Source: Arcobacter nitrofigilis DSM 7299
GTDB lineage: Bacteria > Campylobacterota > Campylobacteria > Campylobacterales > Arcobacteraceae
Length of the DNA stretch: 64,000 nucleotides
Direction of reading: 5' to 3'
NCBI RefSeq assembly: GCF_000092245.1
Contig: NC_014166.1
Coordinates: 992,001-1,056,000, forward strand
Shown in pieces: positions 1-7,722 of the stretch. Each line of letters starts with the position of its first letter. Position 1 is the stretch's first letter. The position numbers were made by a program, and so were the translations under genes. Below the pieces are notes generated by a model. That model was given only the letters and a program-made list of their open reading frames with translations, was not told the origin of the DNA and searched no databases.

Positions 1-1
1 C

Positions 2-391
2 AGGACTATATCATGCTCTCATTATAAAAGAAGAGGACCTTGGACTAGGCAAGTTGGAATAAATAATTGTGGTTACTGTATCCCTTGCTTAATAAGAAGA
101 GCTTCTATATATCATTATAATAATTTAGCTACAATAGAAACATATGGTGTTGATTTAGACCCTATTGAATTAAAGTTAAATACAAATAGTATAATTTCAA
201 CAGATGTATTTGCACTTATTAATTTTTTAAATAAAAAATATAATGTTAAGAAATATGAAAGAGAAATATCTCTTATTGCAAATACTGAAAATAAAAAGGA
301 AATTGCAGAAATGTTATATCGTGGATATAATGAACTTAGAAAATATATTGAAGATAATGCTTCATCAGAAATTAAAAGACTTTTGATTTGA
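2..391 (+). CDS. qatC: QatC, QueC-like nucleotide-modification protein of the Qat anti-phage system (3' part only)
   Basis: This is an open frame entering from the left edge and ending at TGA 389-391; the last 129 codons are present. It contains a CSH motif and then CGYCIPC, the Cys-X2-Cys-X2-Cys zinc-site pattern of QueC-like 7-cyano-7-deazaguanine synthases, followed by a charged helical tail. The stop overlaps the TTG start of the TatD-like gene by 4 bases (TTGA), so the two are translationally coupled. A QueC-like gene directly before a TatD-like nuclease is the qatC-qatD order of QatABCD defence systems. The N-terminal PP-loop ATPase part, and any qatA and qatB, lie outside the window. 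Housekeeping queC is the alternative, but it is not normally coupled to a TatD paralogue. Confidence 0.75.
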   Translation, partial: RTISCSHYKRRGPWTRQVGINNCGYCIPCLIRRASIYHYNNLATIETYGVDLDPIELKLNTNSIISTDVFALINFLNKKYNVKKYEREISLIANTENKKEIAEMLYRGYNELRKYIEDNASSEIKRLLI

Positions 392-1134
392 TTAATGGTT
401 TAATAGATACACATTGTCATATAAATTTTTTTAAAAATGCGGGGGAAGTTGCTATTGAATGTGAAAAAAGGAAAATTCATACAATTTATGTCACAACGTT
501 ACCCTCTCAATTTGATGAAACTTTTGAATATGTAAAGCCTTTAAAATATGTATATCCATCTTTAGGATTTCATTGTTTAGAAAGTGATTATAATTTAGAA
601 AAAGAGAAAAGATTTTTTTTAAAGAATATTGAAAAGACTAAATTTATCGGGGAAGTAGGTTTAGACTTTTCAAAAAGAGCTAGTAAGTCTAAAGAAGAAC
701 AAATTGACCTTTTTAAATTTGTTTTAGAATCAATCCAAGATAAAGAAAAAATTGTAAATTTGCATAGTAATAATGCCGAAGAAAAAGTTTTAGAAATGCT
801 TATAAAATATGACATTAAAAAAGCTATTTTTCATTGGTACAGTGGAAAAATTAGTACTTTCAACCAAATCCTTAATTATGGTTATTATTTTTCTATTAAT
901 GAATCAATGACTAAGAGTAAAAAAGGACAAAATATAATTAGTAAAATGCCAAGAGATAGAATATTAATTGAAACAGATGCTCCTTTTATAAAAGATGTTC
1001 TTCCATATAAAAACTTTAATGTTTACTACTATTTATCTACAATTTGGAATGAGTCAATTGATTATGTTATTAAAAAAACATTCGATAATTTTATAAATTT
1101 ACAAGATAATAAAAAGAATAACTTGTTTGGTTAA
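388..1134 (+). CDS. qatD: QatD, TatD-family metal-dependent nuclease
   Basis: A 248-residue TatD-like amidohydrolase-fold nuclease. Metal ligands are visible in order: HxH in DTHCH (His9, His11), Glu89 in GEVGLDF, His126 in NLHSN, His149 in FHWYSG and Asp197 in IETDAPF, so the active site looks intact. It is slightly shorter than housekeeping TatD (about 260 residues) and diverged between the motifs. The TTG start is chosen because it overlaps the stop of the QueC-like gene, and the DTHCH motif must lie close to the N terminus. In QatABCD systems the TatD protein is the presumed nuclease effector. The role is inferred from neighbour and family, since qatA and qatB are not in the window. Confidence 0.8.
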   Translation: MINGLIDTHCHINFFKNAGEVAIECEKRKIHTIYVTTLPSQFDETFEYVKPLKYVYPSLGFHCLESDYNLEKEKRFFLKNIEKTKFIGEVGLDFSKRASKSKEEQIDLFKFVLESIQDKEKIVNLHSNNAEEKVLEMLIKYDIKKAIFHWYSGKISTFNQILNYGYYFSINESMTKSKKGQNIISKMPRDRILIETDAPFIKDVLPYKNFNVYYYLSTIWNESIDYVIKKTFDNFINLQDNKKNNLFG

Positions 1135-1193
1135 AAGTATTAAATTACAATTTAATTAATTCTAAAAAGTTTAAATAAAAAATAGGAAAAATT

Positions 1194-1766
1194 ATGGCTA
1201 ATAAGGAAAGATGCATTGAAGATATTTTTATTGAATTATATTGTTTTGAACAATTAAAATATTTAGAAATTGAAAAAGAATTAAATATTTCGCGTAGTGA
1301 AGTCCAACAATTATATGATAGTTGTAAAGAAAGAATATCAGATATGCAAATTATTAAAAGAAAATATAATAATAAAAAGGATTTGGAAGAATTTAAGTTT
1401 TCAGATTTTAAAGAGTTCTATAATTGGTATAAAAGACAACCTAATAATTGTTGTTATTGTGGAATAACACAAGAAGATGCTATTAAAAGCAAAGTATATG
1501 ATAATCTAAAAAGAAAAACTAGAGGAATCTCTTTAGAAATAGAAAGAGTAATTACATTTCCAAAAAAAGATAATGTTTATAGTGTTTCAAATTGTAGATT
1601 AGCTTGTCATGTTTGTAACAATGCAAAAAGTGATTTTTTTACAGTAGAAGATTTTAAATTAATTGCAAAGGGTATAAATAACTTTTGGAGTAATAAGTTG
1701 GGAAAAAGGATAGTGTTCCCTCCTGAAGTATACGAAACTTTTAATAAGGAATCTAATGACAAATAA
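1194..1766 (+). CDS. HNH-type endonuclease with N-terminal helix-turn-helix-like segment
   Basis: A 190-residue protein. Residues 15-45 (LEIEKELNISRSEVQQLYDS) resemble a sigma-like HTH. Residues 86-150 form a zinc-ribbon HNH fold: Cys86/Cys89, then LEIERV (residues 114-119) in the place of the usual DH motif, Asn133, and Cys138/Cys141 within ACHVCNNAKSD. The first HNH position is therefore a variant (Glu-Arg rather than Asp-His); whether it still cuts DNA cannot be judged by eye. The 3' end overlaps the next gene by 11 bases, and the Mrr-like gene follows 9 bases after that, so the three form one transcript. It lies 59 bases after qatD. A defence role is inferred from location. Confidence 0.75.
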   Translation: MANKERCIEDIFIELYCFEQLKYLEIEKELNISRSEVQQLYDSCKERISDMQIIKRKYNNKKDLEEFKFSDFKEFYNWYKRQPNNCCYCGITQEDAIKSKVYDNLKRKTRGISLEIERVITFPKKDNVYSVSNCRLACHVCNNAKSDFFTVEDFKLIAKGINNFWSNKLGKRIVFPPEVYETFNKESNDK

Positions 1767-2124
1767 ATTACAAGTATTATTAGGATTTATAGGAATACTA
1801 ATTGCTTTTTTCGCATGGCAATATCCAAAACAAATTGAACAATTAAATAGCGAAAAAATAATATCTAAATCTGAAGTTATAAAAAAAGCTAACCTAAAAT
1901 TATTAGGTTCCAATTTAAAAGTTAAAATAAAAGAGGGTAAATATTTTTATTCTGGTGGTGAATTAAATTCAACTAACTCAGAAACAACAATTTACATAAA
2001 TAATAACCAACAATTAGTAATTGATGTGAATGGGGCAAACATAGATTTGTTTATAGATGAATCTATAAAAGAAAATATTATTGTTAATAATAATGGTTCA
2101 AATTTAAAAATAAAAGAAATTTAG
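1756..2124 (+). CDS. Small membrane-anchored protein with DUF3060-like beta repeats
   Basis: A 122-residue protein with one N-terminal membrane segment (about residues 6-23, rich in L/I/F) and no lipobox. A short charged helix follows, then a beta-rich C-terminal half with NGANIDLFI and NGSNLKI repeats, reminiscent of DUF3060-type right-handed repeats. It starts inside the end of the HNH nuclease gene and is followed 9 bases later by the Mrr-like gene. No catalytic residues are recognised. A membrane partner for the flanking nucleases (sensor or anchor) is a guess from gene order only. Confidence 0.6.
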   Translation: MTNKLQVLLGFIGILIAFFAWQYPKQIEQLNSEKIISKSEVIKKANLKLLGSNLKVKIKEGKYFYSGGELNSTNSETTIYINNNQQLVIDVNGANIDLFIDESIKENIIVNNNGSNLKIKEI

Positions 2125-2133
2125 AACTTATAT

Positions 2134-2940
2134 ATGTCTAAAAAATACTATCTTGTAAAACAATCTTTTCCATATCTAGATACAAAAATCAATAAAATAT
2201 ATTGCCCTTGTAATATTTCACATCTAAAAAAATTAATATCTTTTATGACAGGTACTATTGAAGTATATTTATATGATGAAGAAAATAATAAAAGAGAAGA
2301 TTTAACTATTGAATTAGGAAATAGGGATTTTAATCCTTATGAACATAGATTTGAAAAATTATATATAGTTAAAATTAACTATTTACATAAACATGTAATA
2401 CCTGAATATATAAATTTTTATACTATTAAAAATGTTCGTTCAGATTTTCTACCTAGCTTTTTTATGAATGATTATGTCTATAATGCAAAAAATGGAATAG
2501 AAATTATATTTGATGAAAGTTTACTTTCTTGTAATATTGAAGAATATAAAAGAAAAATGAAATACGGCAAAGAATATGAAGAGTTTATTTCAAATAAATA
2601 TATAGAATCAGGTTACCAAGTTGAATTAAGAGGAATTAAAAATTCTTTTAATGATGGTGGATTAGATATTATTGCAAAAAAAGATACTAATATAGTTTTA
2701 GTTCAATGTAAAAATTGGAAGATGTCAAATAATTATAAAATAAATCAAAAAGATCTTAGAGCATTTGTTGGAGATTGTTTTTTGTATTTGAAAGATATTG
2801 AATCAAAAGATTTAAAAGTATCATATCATTTTATTGTTTCTCATGATAATATTTTAACAAAATCAGCAGAGATTTTTTTAGAACAAAATAAATTTATAAA
2901 ATTTAAGTGTGTACCTTTTGAAGAGAATAATCTAGATTAA
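2134..2940 (+). CDS. Mrr-like restriction endonuclease-fold protein
   Basis: A 268-residue protein. Residues 1-140 are not recognised and may be a recognition domain. Residues 144-250 have the Mrr catalytic pattern: a Glu-rich helix (KEYEEF), Asp178 in GGLDII and Gln191-x-Lys193 in VQCKNW, the QxK variant of PD-(D/E)XK common in Mrr-type type IV restriction enzymes. It probably cuts DNA, perhaps modified DNA, but specificity is unknown. It is the last gene of the trio starting at 1194. Base composition is as AT-rich as its neighbours. Confidence 0.75.
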   Translation: MSKKYYLVKQSFPYLDTKINKIYCPCNISHLKKLISFMTGTIEVYLYDEENNKREDLTIELGNRDFNPYEHRFEKLYIVKINYLHKHVIPEYINFYTIKNVRSDFLPSFFMNDYVYNAKNGIEIIFDESLLSCNIEEYKRKMKYGKEYEEFISNKYIESGYQVELRGIKNSFNDGGLDIIAKKDTNIVLVQCKNWKMSNNYKINQKDLRAFVGDCFLYLKDIESKDLKVSYHFIVSHDNILTKSAEIFLEQNKFIKFKCVPFEENNLD

Positions 2941-2971
2941 AATAGCTTTATTATATATGAATTGTAAAAAT

Positions 2972-2993
2972 ATTGTGTCCAAATTGTGCCAAA
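2972..2993 (+). repeat. 11-bp tandem direct repeat, possible integrase arm-type sites
   Basis: ATTGTGTCCAA is followed directly by ATTGTGCCAAA, an 11-bp period, just after the last defence gene. Short direct repeats with this period are typical of arm-binding sites of tyrosine recombinases. They may mark the edge of an integrated element that brought qatCD and the nuclease trio. No integrase gene is visible nearby. Confidence 0.35.
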
Positions 2994-3138
2994 TAATACA
3001 TGGATAATTATTAATTTACGATTTTGATAAAAATTACAATGACGATTTTATAGGTACAGTTAGTTATTATTAACTACAAAAAATTAATAAATAGTTATCC
3101 AAAAATATCACTAAAGTATTTACTGAAATTAAATTTGA

Positions 3139-3144
3139 TATAAT
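3139..3144 (+). promoter_or_regulatory. -10 box for the 3167 gene
   Basis: A consensus TATAAT lies 22 bases before the ATG, followed by a ribosome-binding AGAGAAG. As usual in Campylobacterota, no clear -35 box is seen. Confidence 0.5.
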
Positions 3145-3166
3145 CTATAAAAGTTAAAGAGAAGAT

Positions 3167-4150
3167 ATGACAATAAAAGAAGCGATATTAAAAAGTCTTG
3201 AAGATTTACATAAACTTTTAACTCATAATGATATATATGAACATATCATAAAGCAAAATTACTATAACTTTGGAGATGCAAAAACACCAGCATCGACAAT
3301 TTCTGCATTGCTTGGGGATTTTATCAGAAAAAATGACACTAGAGTAAAGAGGATTGCAGGTGAAAAATCTACGTATTTATATTATTTAGCAAAATTTGAA
3401 CAAGATTTAAATATCAATGAAATTGCTTCAGATATTGTCGAAAAATCCGAGACAAAACAACAAAAGAAAAAACAAACTTACAATGAGCGAGATTTACATA
3501 AATTGCTTAGCAGTTACCTAAAAAATAAAAAGATATATGCAAAAACAATTTTGCATGAAGAATCTAAAAATTCAAAAGATGATCATCAAAAGTGGATACA
3601 TCCTGATATGATAGCAATTGAATTTTTGAATTTAACTTCAAAAGTCAATAAAGCATTTATGAAAATATTAAACAAATCAGATACTTTTAAACTGACTTCT
3701 TATGAGATAAAAAAAGAGATTAATACCGATTATGAACTTAAAAAATATTATTTTCAAGCTGTATCAAATTCAAGCTGGGCAAATTATGGATATTTAGTTG
3801 CTTTAGAAATAAATGACAACTTAAAAGATGAGATGCAAAGGCTTAATGAATCTTTTGGAATAGGTATCATTGAACTTAAATCAAATCCTTATGAGAGTAA
3901 AATACTATTTCAAGCAAAATTTAAAGAGTTGGATTTTAAAACAATAGATAAATTGTGTAAAGTTAATGAAAAATATGAAAACTTTATAGAGCTGACTGAG
4001 AGAATGTTAACAATTGATGAGAGAAATTATCAATCTGTAGAAAATGAGTTAGGTAATTTTTGTGATGAGTATTTTGAAAATGATTCCGAGATTAAAGAGT
4101 ATTGTAGAAAATATTTTATACCATATGAGAGAGATGAGGAGATAGAATAA
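3167..4150 (+). CDS. HARE-HTH / PD-(D/E)XK-like protein (COG2958 type)
   Basis: A 327-residue protein. Residues 1-75 match the HARE-HTH (winged helix) domain found in restriction-linked proteins (MTIKEAILKSLEDL ... KSTYLYYL). A linker and then a conserved domain with RDLHKLLSSYL, KWIHPDM (Asp147) and YEIKKE (Glu180-x-Lys182) follow, which fits a PD-(D/E)XK nuclease core; YYFQAVSNSSWANYGYL is a hallmark of this family. It is annotated in other genomes as an uncharacterised HTH or restriction-linked protein. The stop TAA overlaps the ATG of the nucleotidyltransferase gene (TAATG), so the protein is coupled to the toxin-antitoxin pair downstream. Confidence 0.65.
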   Translation: MTIKEAILKSLEDLHKLLTHNDIYEHIIKQNYYNFGDAKTPASTISALLGDFIRKNDTRVKRIAGEKSTYLYYLAKFEQDLNINEIASDIVEKSETKQQKKKQTYNERDLHKLLSSYLKNKKIYAKTILHEESKNSKDDHQKWIHPDMIAIEFLNLTSKVNKAFMKILNKSDTFKLTSYEIKKEINTDYELKKYYFQAVSNSSWANYGYLVALEINDNLKDEMQRLNESFGIGIIELKSNPYESKILFQAKFKELDFKTIDKLCKVNEKYENFIELTERMLTIDERNYQSVENELGNFCDEYFENDSEIKEYCRKYFIPYERDEEIE

Positions 4151-4446
4151 TGCAAAAACTGGATATTTTAAACTATCTAAAATCAAATCAAAAATATTAT
4201 CATGACCAATTTGGAGTACAATTTATTGGATTATTTGGTTCATTCGCCAGAGATGAGGCGAATGATGATAGTGATATAGATATTTTATATAAAATTGAAA
4301 AAGATAAAAAATTATCAATGTTCAAATATCTTAAATTAACTAAACAACTTGAAGATTTTTTTCATAAAAAAATTGACCTAGTAAGAGATGAAACATTGAA
4401 ACCACAAGTAAAAAGCTACATTCAAAAGGATATTAGCTATGTTTAA
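4150..4446 (+). CDS. mntA: MntA-type minimal nucleotidyltransferase antitoxin
   Basis: A 98-residue nucleotidyltransferase with the full GS-X10-DxD motif (GSFARDEANDDSDID; catalytic Asp42 and Asp44) and a third acidic residue in KKIDLVRDE. In MntA/HepT (type VII) systems the antitoxin AMPylates a tyrosine of HepT to silence it. It overlaps the preceding gene by one base and the HepT gene by eight, the usual tight TA arrangement. Confidence 0.88.
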   Translation: MQKLDILNYLKSNQKYYHDQFGVQFIGLFGSFARDEANDDSDIDILYKIEKDKKLSMFKYLKLTKQLEDFFHKKIDLVRDETLKPQVKSYIQKDISYV

Positions 4447-4798
4447 AAGTAATAGAGACTATAAACTTTATATTGAAGATATAGCTTTTGAGTGTAAAAA
4501 TATTAAAAAGTTTATTGAAAATATAACTTACGGTGAATTTACAGAAAATCTTGAAAAAGTTTATGCAGTTGCAAAAGCATTTGAAAATATTGGTGAAGCT
4601 GTAAAAAATATTCCTAAAGGGCTTACAGAAAACTACCCTGAAATTCCATGGAGTGAAATAGCGAAAATGAGAGATGTTTTGACACATCACTATTTTGGAG
4701 TGGATGATAAAGTTTTATGGGACACATTAGATGAGGATTTTGACGAGTTTGAAAAAGCTGTCAATGATATGCTAAGTAAATTGGATAACAAATCCTAG
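4439..4798 (+). CDS. hepT: HepT-like (DUF86) HEPN ribonuclease toxin
   Basis: A 119-residue helical HEPN protein. The R-X4-H-X-Y motif is intact (Arg78, His83, Tyr85 in MRDVLTHHYFG): the Arg and His are the RNase residues, and the Tyr is the one AMPylated by MntA in characterised pairs. It starts inside the antitoxin gene. Both partners look functional. Confidence 0.88.
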   Translation: MFKSNRDYKLYIEDIAFECKNIKKFIENITYGEFTENLEKVYAVAKAFENIGEAVKNIPKGLTENYPEIPWSEIAKMRDVLTHHYFGVDDKVLWDTLDEDFDEFEKAVNDMLSKLDNKS

Positions 4799-4802
4799 TA
4801 CT

Positions 4803-5280
4803 GAACGCATAGCATCATTGAAAGTCAATCGTTATGTGTTAAAAGGAGAGCGTCATGTATCAACTGAGAATTTACAAAGTTAATCCTGAAAAACGTGAGG
4901 CGTTTCACGACAGATTTAAAAATCATGCGATGCGCATTATGCAGAAATATGAGTTTAGTATGGTCGCAATGTGGGAATCATTTACTGAACATGATTTGGA
5001 GTTCATCTATATCTTAGATTGGCCTGATATTGAGACTATGAAGATTCAATGGGAAGCATTCCTTGCAGATCAAGAGTGGATAGATATTAAGAAAAAGATG
5101 GATCTTGATATTGGTGAACCCGTCCTTCAAGTAACAGACCGTATTCTTAATCCTATTGAATACTCACCTATATCAACAATACAGGTGCCATAATGTCGGC
5201 TAAATTAAAGCCAGTAATGAATGCATAACAAAGCAAATTAACTCGAATGCAAGCTTCATTCTCACCGGTTATTTTTAACG
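4803..5280 (+). mobile_element. Integron-cassette-like segment carrying the NIPSNAP gene
   Basis: The NIPSNAP gene has higher GC than its surroundings. On its left, AACGCATAGC (4803-4812) and GTTATGTGTT (about 4830-4839) form an imperfect inverted repeat, and the gene begins 15 bases after it with a strong AAAAGGAGAGC ribosome site. On its right is GCATAACAAAGC (about 5223-5234). Such TAAC/GTTA-type edges and a short leader resemble single gene cassettes of Vibrio-type integrons. No integron integrase or second cassette is seen, so this would be a stray cassette. The attC structure is not proven. Confidence 0.3.
4855..5193 (+). CDS. NIPSNAP family protein
   Basis: A 112-residue single-domain dimeric alpha/beta-barrel (NIPSNAP) protein beginning MYQLRIYKVNPEKREAFHDR, with the typical W-rich middle (AMWESF, DWPDIETM, WEAFLADQEW). 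The biochemical role of this family in bacteria is not settled. Codon use and GC differ from the neighbouring AT-rich genes, pointing to recent transfer, probably from marine gammaproteobacteria, where such genes are common cassette cargo. The start follows a strong AAAAGGAG site. Confidence 0.8.
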   Translation: MYQLRIYKVNPEKREAFHDRFKNHAMRIMQKYEFSMVAMWESFTEHDLEFIYILDWPDIETMKIQWEAFLADQEWIDIKKKMDLDIGEPVLQVTDRILNPIEYSPISTIQVP

Positions 5281-5473
5281 TTAAAGTTTTAAAAGCGACT
5301 GATAACCTCTATTTCCACTATACACTAAAACACTACCATCATTCCAAAGTATGAAAATGCAAAGAAAAACTTTTGAGTGGATAAAAGATAATTTTGGGTT
5401 TTTTAGGGTTGAAATATAGGGTAGGTTGATTCGGTTTTATTTGTAGTTTATTCTAATTTGATGAAGGATAAGA

Positions 5474-5974
5474 GTGCTTAATGAAAAAAAACGTTTAGAA
5501 AATAAGTTTAAAAGAATATGGTATCTTAATATTATATTCTTTTTACCTCTATTATTTTTAAATCAAGATATGATACTAAGTCTTGATATATTTAAAAAGT
5601 ATGCTGATTATATAGGAAATATTTTTGCACACATAGAACAAATTTCTCTTTATTCTAAATCTATTGGAGAGGAGTATTATACAATTAAATTTATATACTC
5701 ATATTCATTTATTATTGCAATAATAGTATTTCTATATACCTTTTATATTTGTAGTAATTTATATTTATATAATTTAAATATAATCAAAAATACTAAATAT
5801 AACTTTGAAATAATATCTATTAAAGAAACAGGTAGCTGGTTTCATCCTATAATGCTAATATTTTATATAATCATACTTTTTGGATTTATATTTTATTGGA
5901 TGGATAATTCTACTATTACAAATCATGTTGGTAGATTTACTGCAGAAGTTTTTACATATAAATATTTTGCATAA
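5474..5974 (+). CDS. Membrane protein, N-terminal part (probably frameshifted with 5980-6192)
   Basis: A 166-residue, very AT-rich, hydrophobic protein with membrane segments at about residues 17-30, 72-95 and 124-145. It starts at GTG 5474, preceded by AAGGA. It ends at TAA directly after a TTTT run (about 5965-5968). Adding one T there would join it in frame to the next open frame through an INSMVFGN junction, giving one protein of about 240 residues with a further membrane helix at the C terminus. No family is recognised. Confidence 0.5.
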   Translation: MLNEKKRLENKFKRIWYLNIIFFLPLLFLNQDMILSLDIFKKYADYIGNIFAHIEQISLYSKSIGEEYYTIKFIYSYSFIIAIIVFLYTFYICSNLYLYNLNIIKNTKYNFEIISIKETGSWFHPIMLIFYIIILFGFIFYWMDNSTITNHVGRFTAEVFTYKYFA

Positions 5975-5979
5975 ACTCT

Positions 5980-6192
5980 ATGGTTTTTGGCAATTTATCT
6001 GCCTTAATAAGTATAGATATACTTGCTAAAATATACAGTAGAAATTTTAGAATTTTAGAACCACTTGGTAAAAATGAAAAAAAAGTATTTTCAGATATTA
6101 AGAAAGCTATATTCAGTAAAAGAAGTCTTTATTCAATTTTGTTGCTTTCAATTGTGCTTTTAATATATGGAATAGGTGAGTTTATTAAATAG
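5980..6192 (+). CDS. Membrane protein, C-terminal part (probably frameshifted with 5474-5974)
   Basis: A 70-residue frame with no ribosome site before its ATG, which lies 6 bases after the stop of the upstream membrane protein. It ends in one hydrophobic helix (LYSILLLSIVLLIYGIGEFI). It reads best as the tail of the 5474 gene after a one-base loss in a T run. A separate small gene is less likely. Confidence 0.45.
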   Translation: MVFGNLSALISIDILAKIYSRNFRILEPLGKNEKKVFSDIKKAIFSKRSLYSILLLSIVLLIYGIGEFIK

Positions 6193-6713
6193 AAGAAACC
6201 AAATTATAAACACTTAAAGGTATTTTGCTCTTTTACTTTGTGTGGACAAAGTAAACCTTGTACTTGCATTCTTTTTGAGAAAACTCATAAAAAATATGTA
6301 TTTAACATATTTCTTTACTAAAACAGTTGCAAACATTTTCCGAAAATAGAAAACAAATGCTCAGCTTTTGTAGATATCGGGATAAAGGTGGGATAATGAT
6401 ATTTATATTTTTGATTTGTTTAGGTTAAAATTTTTTATTTACTAAATTTATATATGATAGTTTAAACTTTTTTTATTTCCAGACTTTGATGAAGCCGGAA
6501 GTTAGATGTTTATTTTCGGTAAAGCCCGAAACTGTTTAAACGTTAAGAAATGACCTAAATGGTCATTTTAGTGAGTTTTGCAGGGCAGAAAATAAATATA
6601 TAACTGGAGGGTAGCTTTGCCTTCATCAATTTGTCTGGTTGCTTTTTGTCTTACTTTTTACAATTAAAAAGTGAGAAAGCGAAGAGGTTTACCTCTTCAA
6701 GAGAGAATAACTT
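6193..6713. other. Non-coding stretch with several inverted repeats
   Basis: No convincing gene is seen. It contains AAATGACC/GGTCATTT with a 5-base loop (6548-6568). It also has a long hairpin (6641-6680: GCTTT...CTTACTTTTT / AAAAAGTGAG...AAAGC), and GAAGAGGT-TT-ACCTCTTC (6681-6698). The last two sit just beyond the end of the araC-type gene and may act as its terminator. Confidence 0.5.
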
Positions 6714-7580
6714 TTATTTATATTTAACAGGCACTCTAAACTCTATATCAAACTCATCATTTGGATCTAGATAATTATTTTTGTAATATAAAACACTAGC
6801 TGAACCCTCTAGTGCTTCAAATTCACTACTTGGAATCCATTGATAATATATCTTTTGATATAAAGTTAAAACATCTTCACAAACACCTTGAAATCTAATA
6901 GTTGCATATAATCCACCTTTGATAGAACATAATCCAATATCCCCTTTTGGTTCTATTTTTTTACCCTCTAAATCAACACAAGTAACATATCTGTATTTTT
7001 CTACTGATGTAATATTGGGATTGCTATGGTGTATTGCCATCATAGTTGGTTCTTTTATATCAAAATCTTCTTCTAAAAGGTATAAAAATTTTTGCCACCC
7101 TTTTTTTATAGTCTTGTCATATCCCATATGTCTCATATATGCGATAGTTATTTCTGGTATCTTTCTTATCTCTATTTTTGAAAAGTCTACTTTTCTTTTT
7201 TTTAATTCATACTCTTTTGGTGTATGGTTTTTATGTTTTTCTTTTCGCCATTCATTTGGTGAGCACTTGTATTCTTTTTTGAACTCATTACTAAAGGTCG
7301 CTGAAGATTTAAACCCACAATTATAAGCAATATTTGTAATTGAAGAGGTAGGGTTAAATATAAGAAGATTTGCAGCACAATCTAGCCTTAAATCTTTTAT
7401 ATAATTAGTAACACTTTTGCCAGTTATCTCTTTAAATATTCTTTGAAAATGGTATGGAGAGTATGAAGAGATTTTTGCCAAATCTTCAATTGTTAATTTC
7501 ATAGAAAGATGTTTATAAATATGGTATTGAACTTCATTGATTCTTTGTCTATGTTCATTTCTTGTATCAGTTTTTTTCAT
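6714..7580 (-). CDS. AraC-family regulator with GyrI-like effector domain
   Basis: A 288-residue protein of Rob/SoxS-with-GyrI architecture. Two HTHs lie within residues 10-115 (LTIEDLAKISSYSPYHFQRIFKE and the AraC signature with GFKSSATFSNEFKKEYKCSPNEWR), followed by a GyrI-like small-molecule-binding domain (residues about 130-288, beginning VEIRKIPEITIAYMRHMG-like and ending IEFRVPVK). Such proteins usually sense hydrophobic drugs or other ligands. No obvious target gene is adjacent; the divergent small gene at 7723 could be one. Confidence 0.88.
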   Translation of the reverse strand: MKKTDTRNEHRQRINEVQYHIYKHLSMKLTIEDLAKISSYSPYHFQRIFKEITGKSVTNYIKDLRLDCAANLLIFNPTSSITNIAYNCGFKSSATFSNEFKKEYKCSPNEWRKEKHKNHTPKEYELKKRKVDFSKIEIRKIPEITIAYMRHMGYDKTIKKGWQKFLYLLEEDFDIKEPTMMAIHHSNPNITSVEKYRYVTCVDLEGKKIEPKGDIGLCSIKGGLYATIRFQGVCEDVLTLYQKIYYQWIPSSEFEALEGSASVLYYKNNYLDPNDEFDIEFRVPVKYK

Positions 7581-7722
7581 ATGAAAATATTAGCATATTT
7601 TGTACGAAAAATTTGGAAATAGTAGAATATTATAAGAATAATAGCACGATTTAATAAATATAATCAATCATAATAAAAAGACAAACTCCTTTTTTAATTT
7701 TATAATTTACAAAAGGAATAAA

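Noticed and set aside
2-391. Housekeeping QueC (queuosine synthesis)
   Set aside because: The zinc motif fits QueC, but coupling to a TatD-like gene and a defence neighbourhood fit QatC better; no queD/queE is seen.
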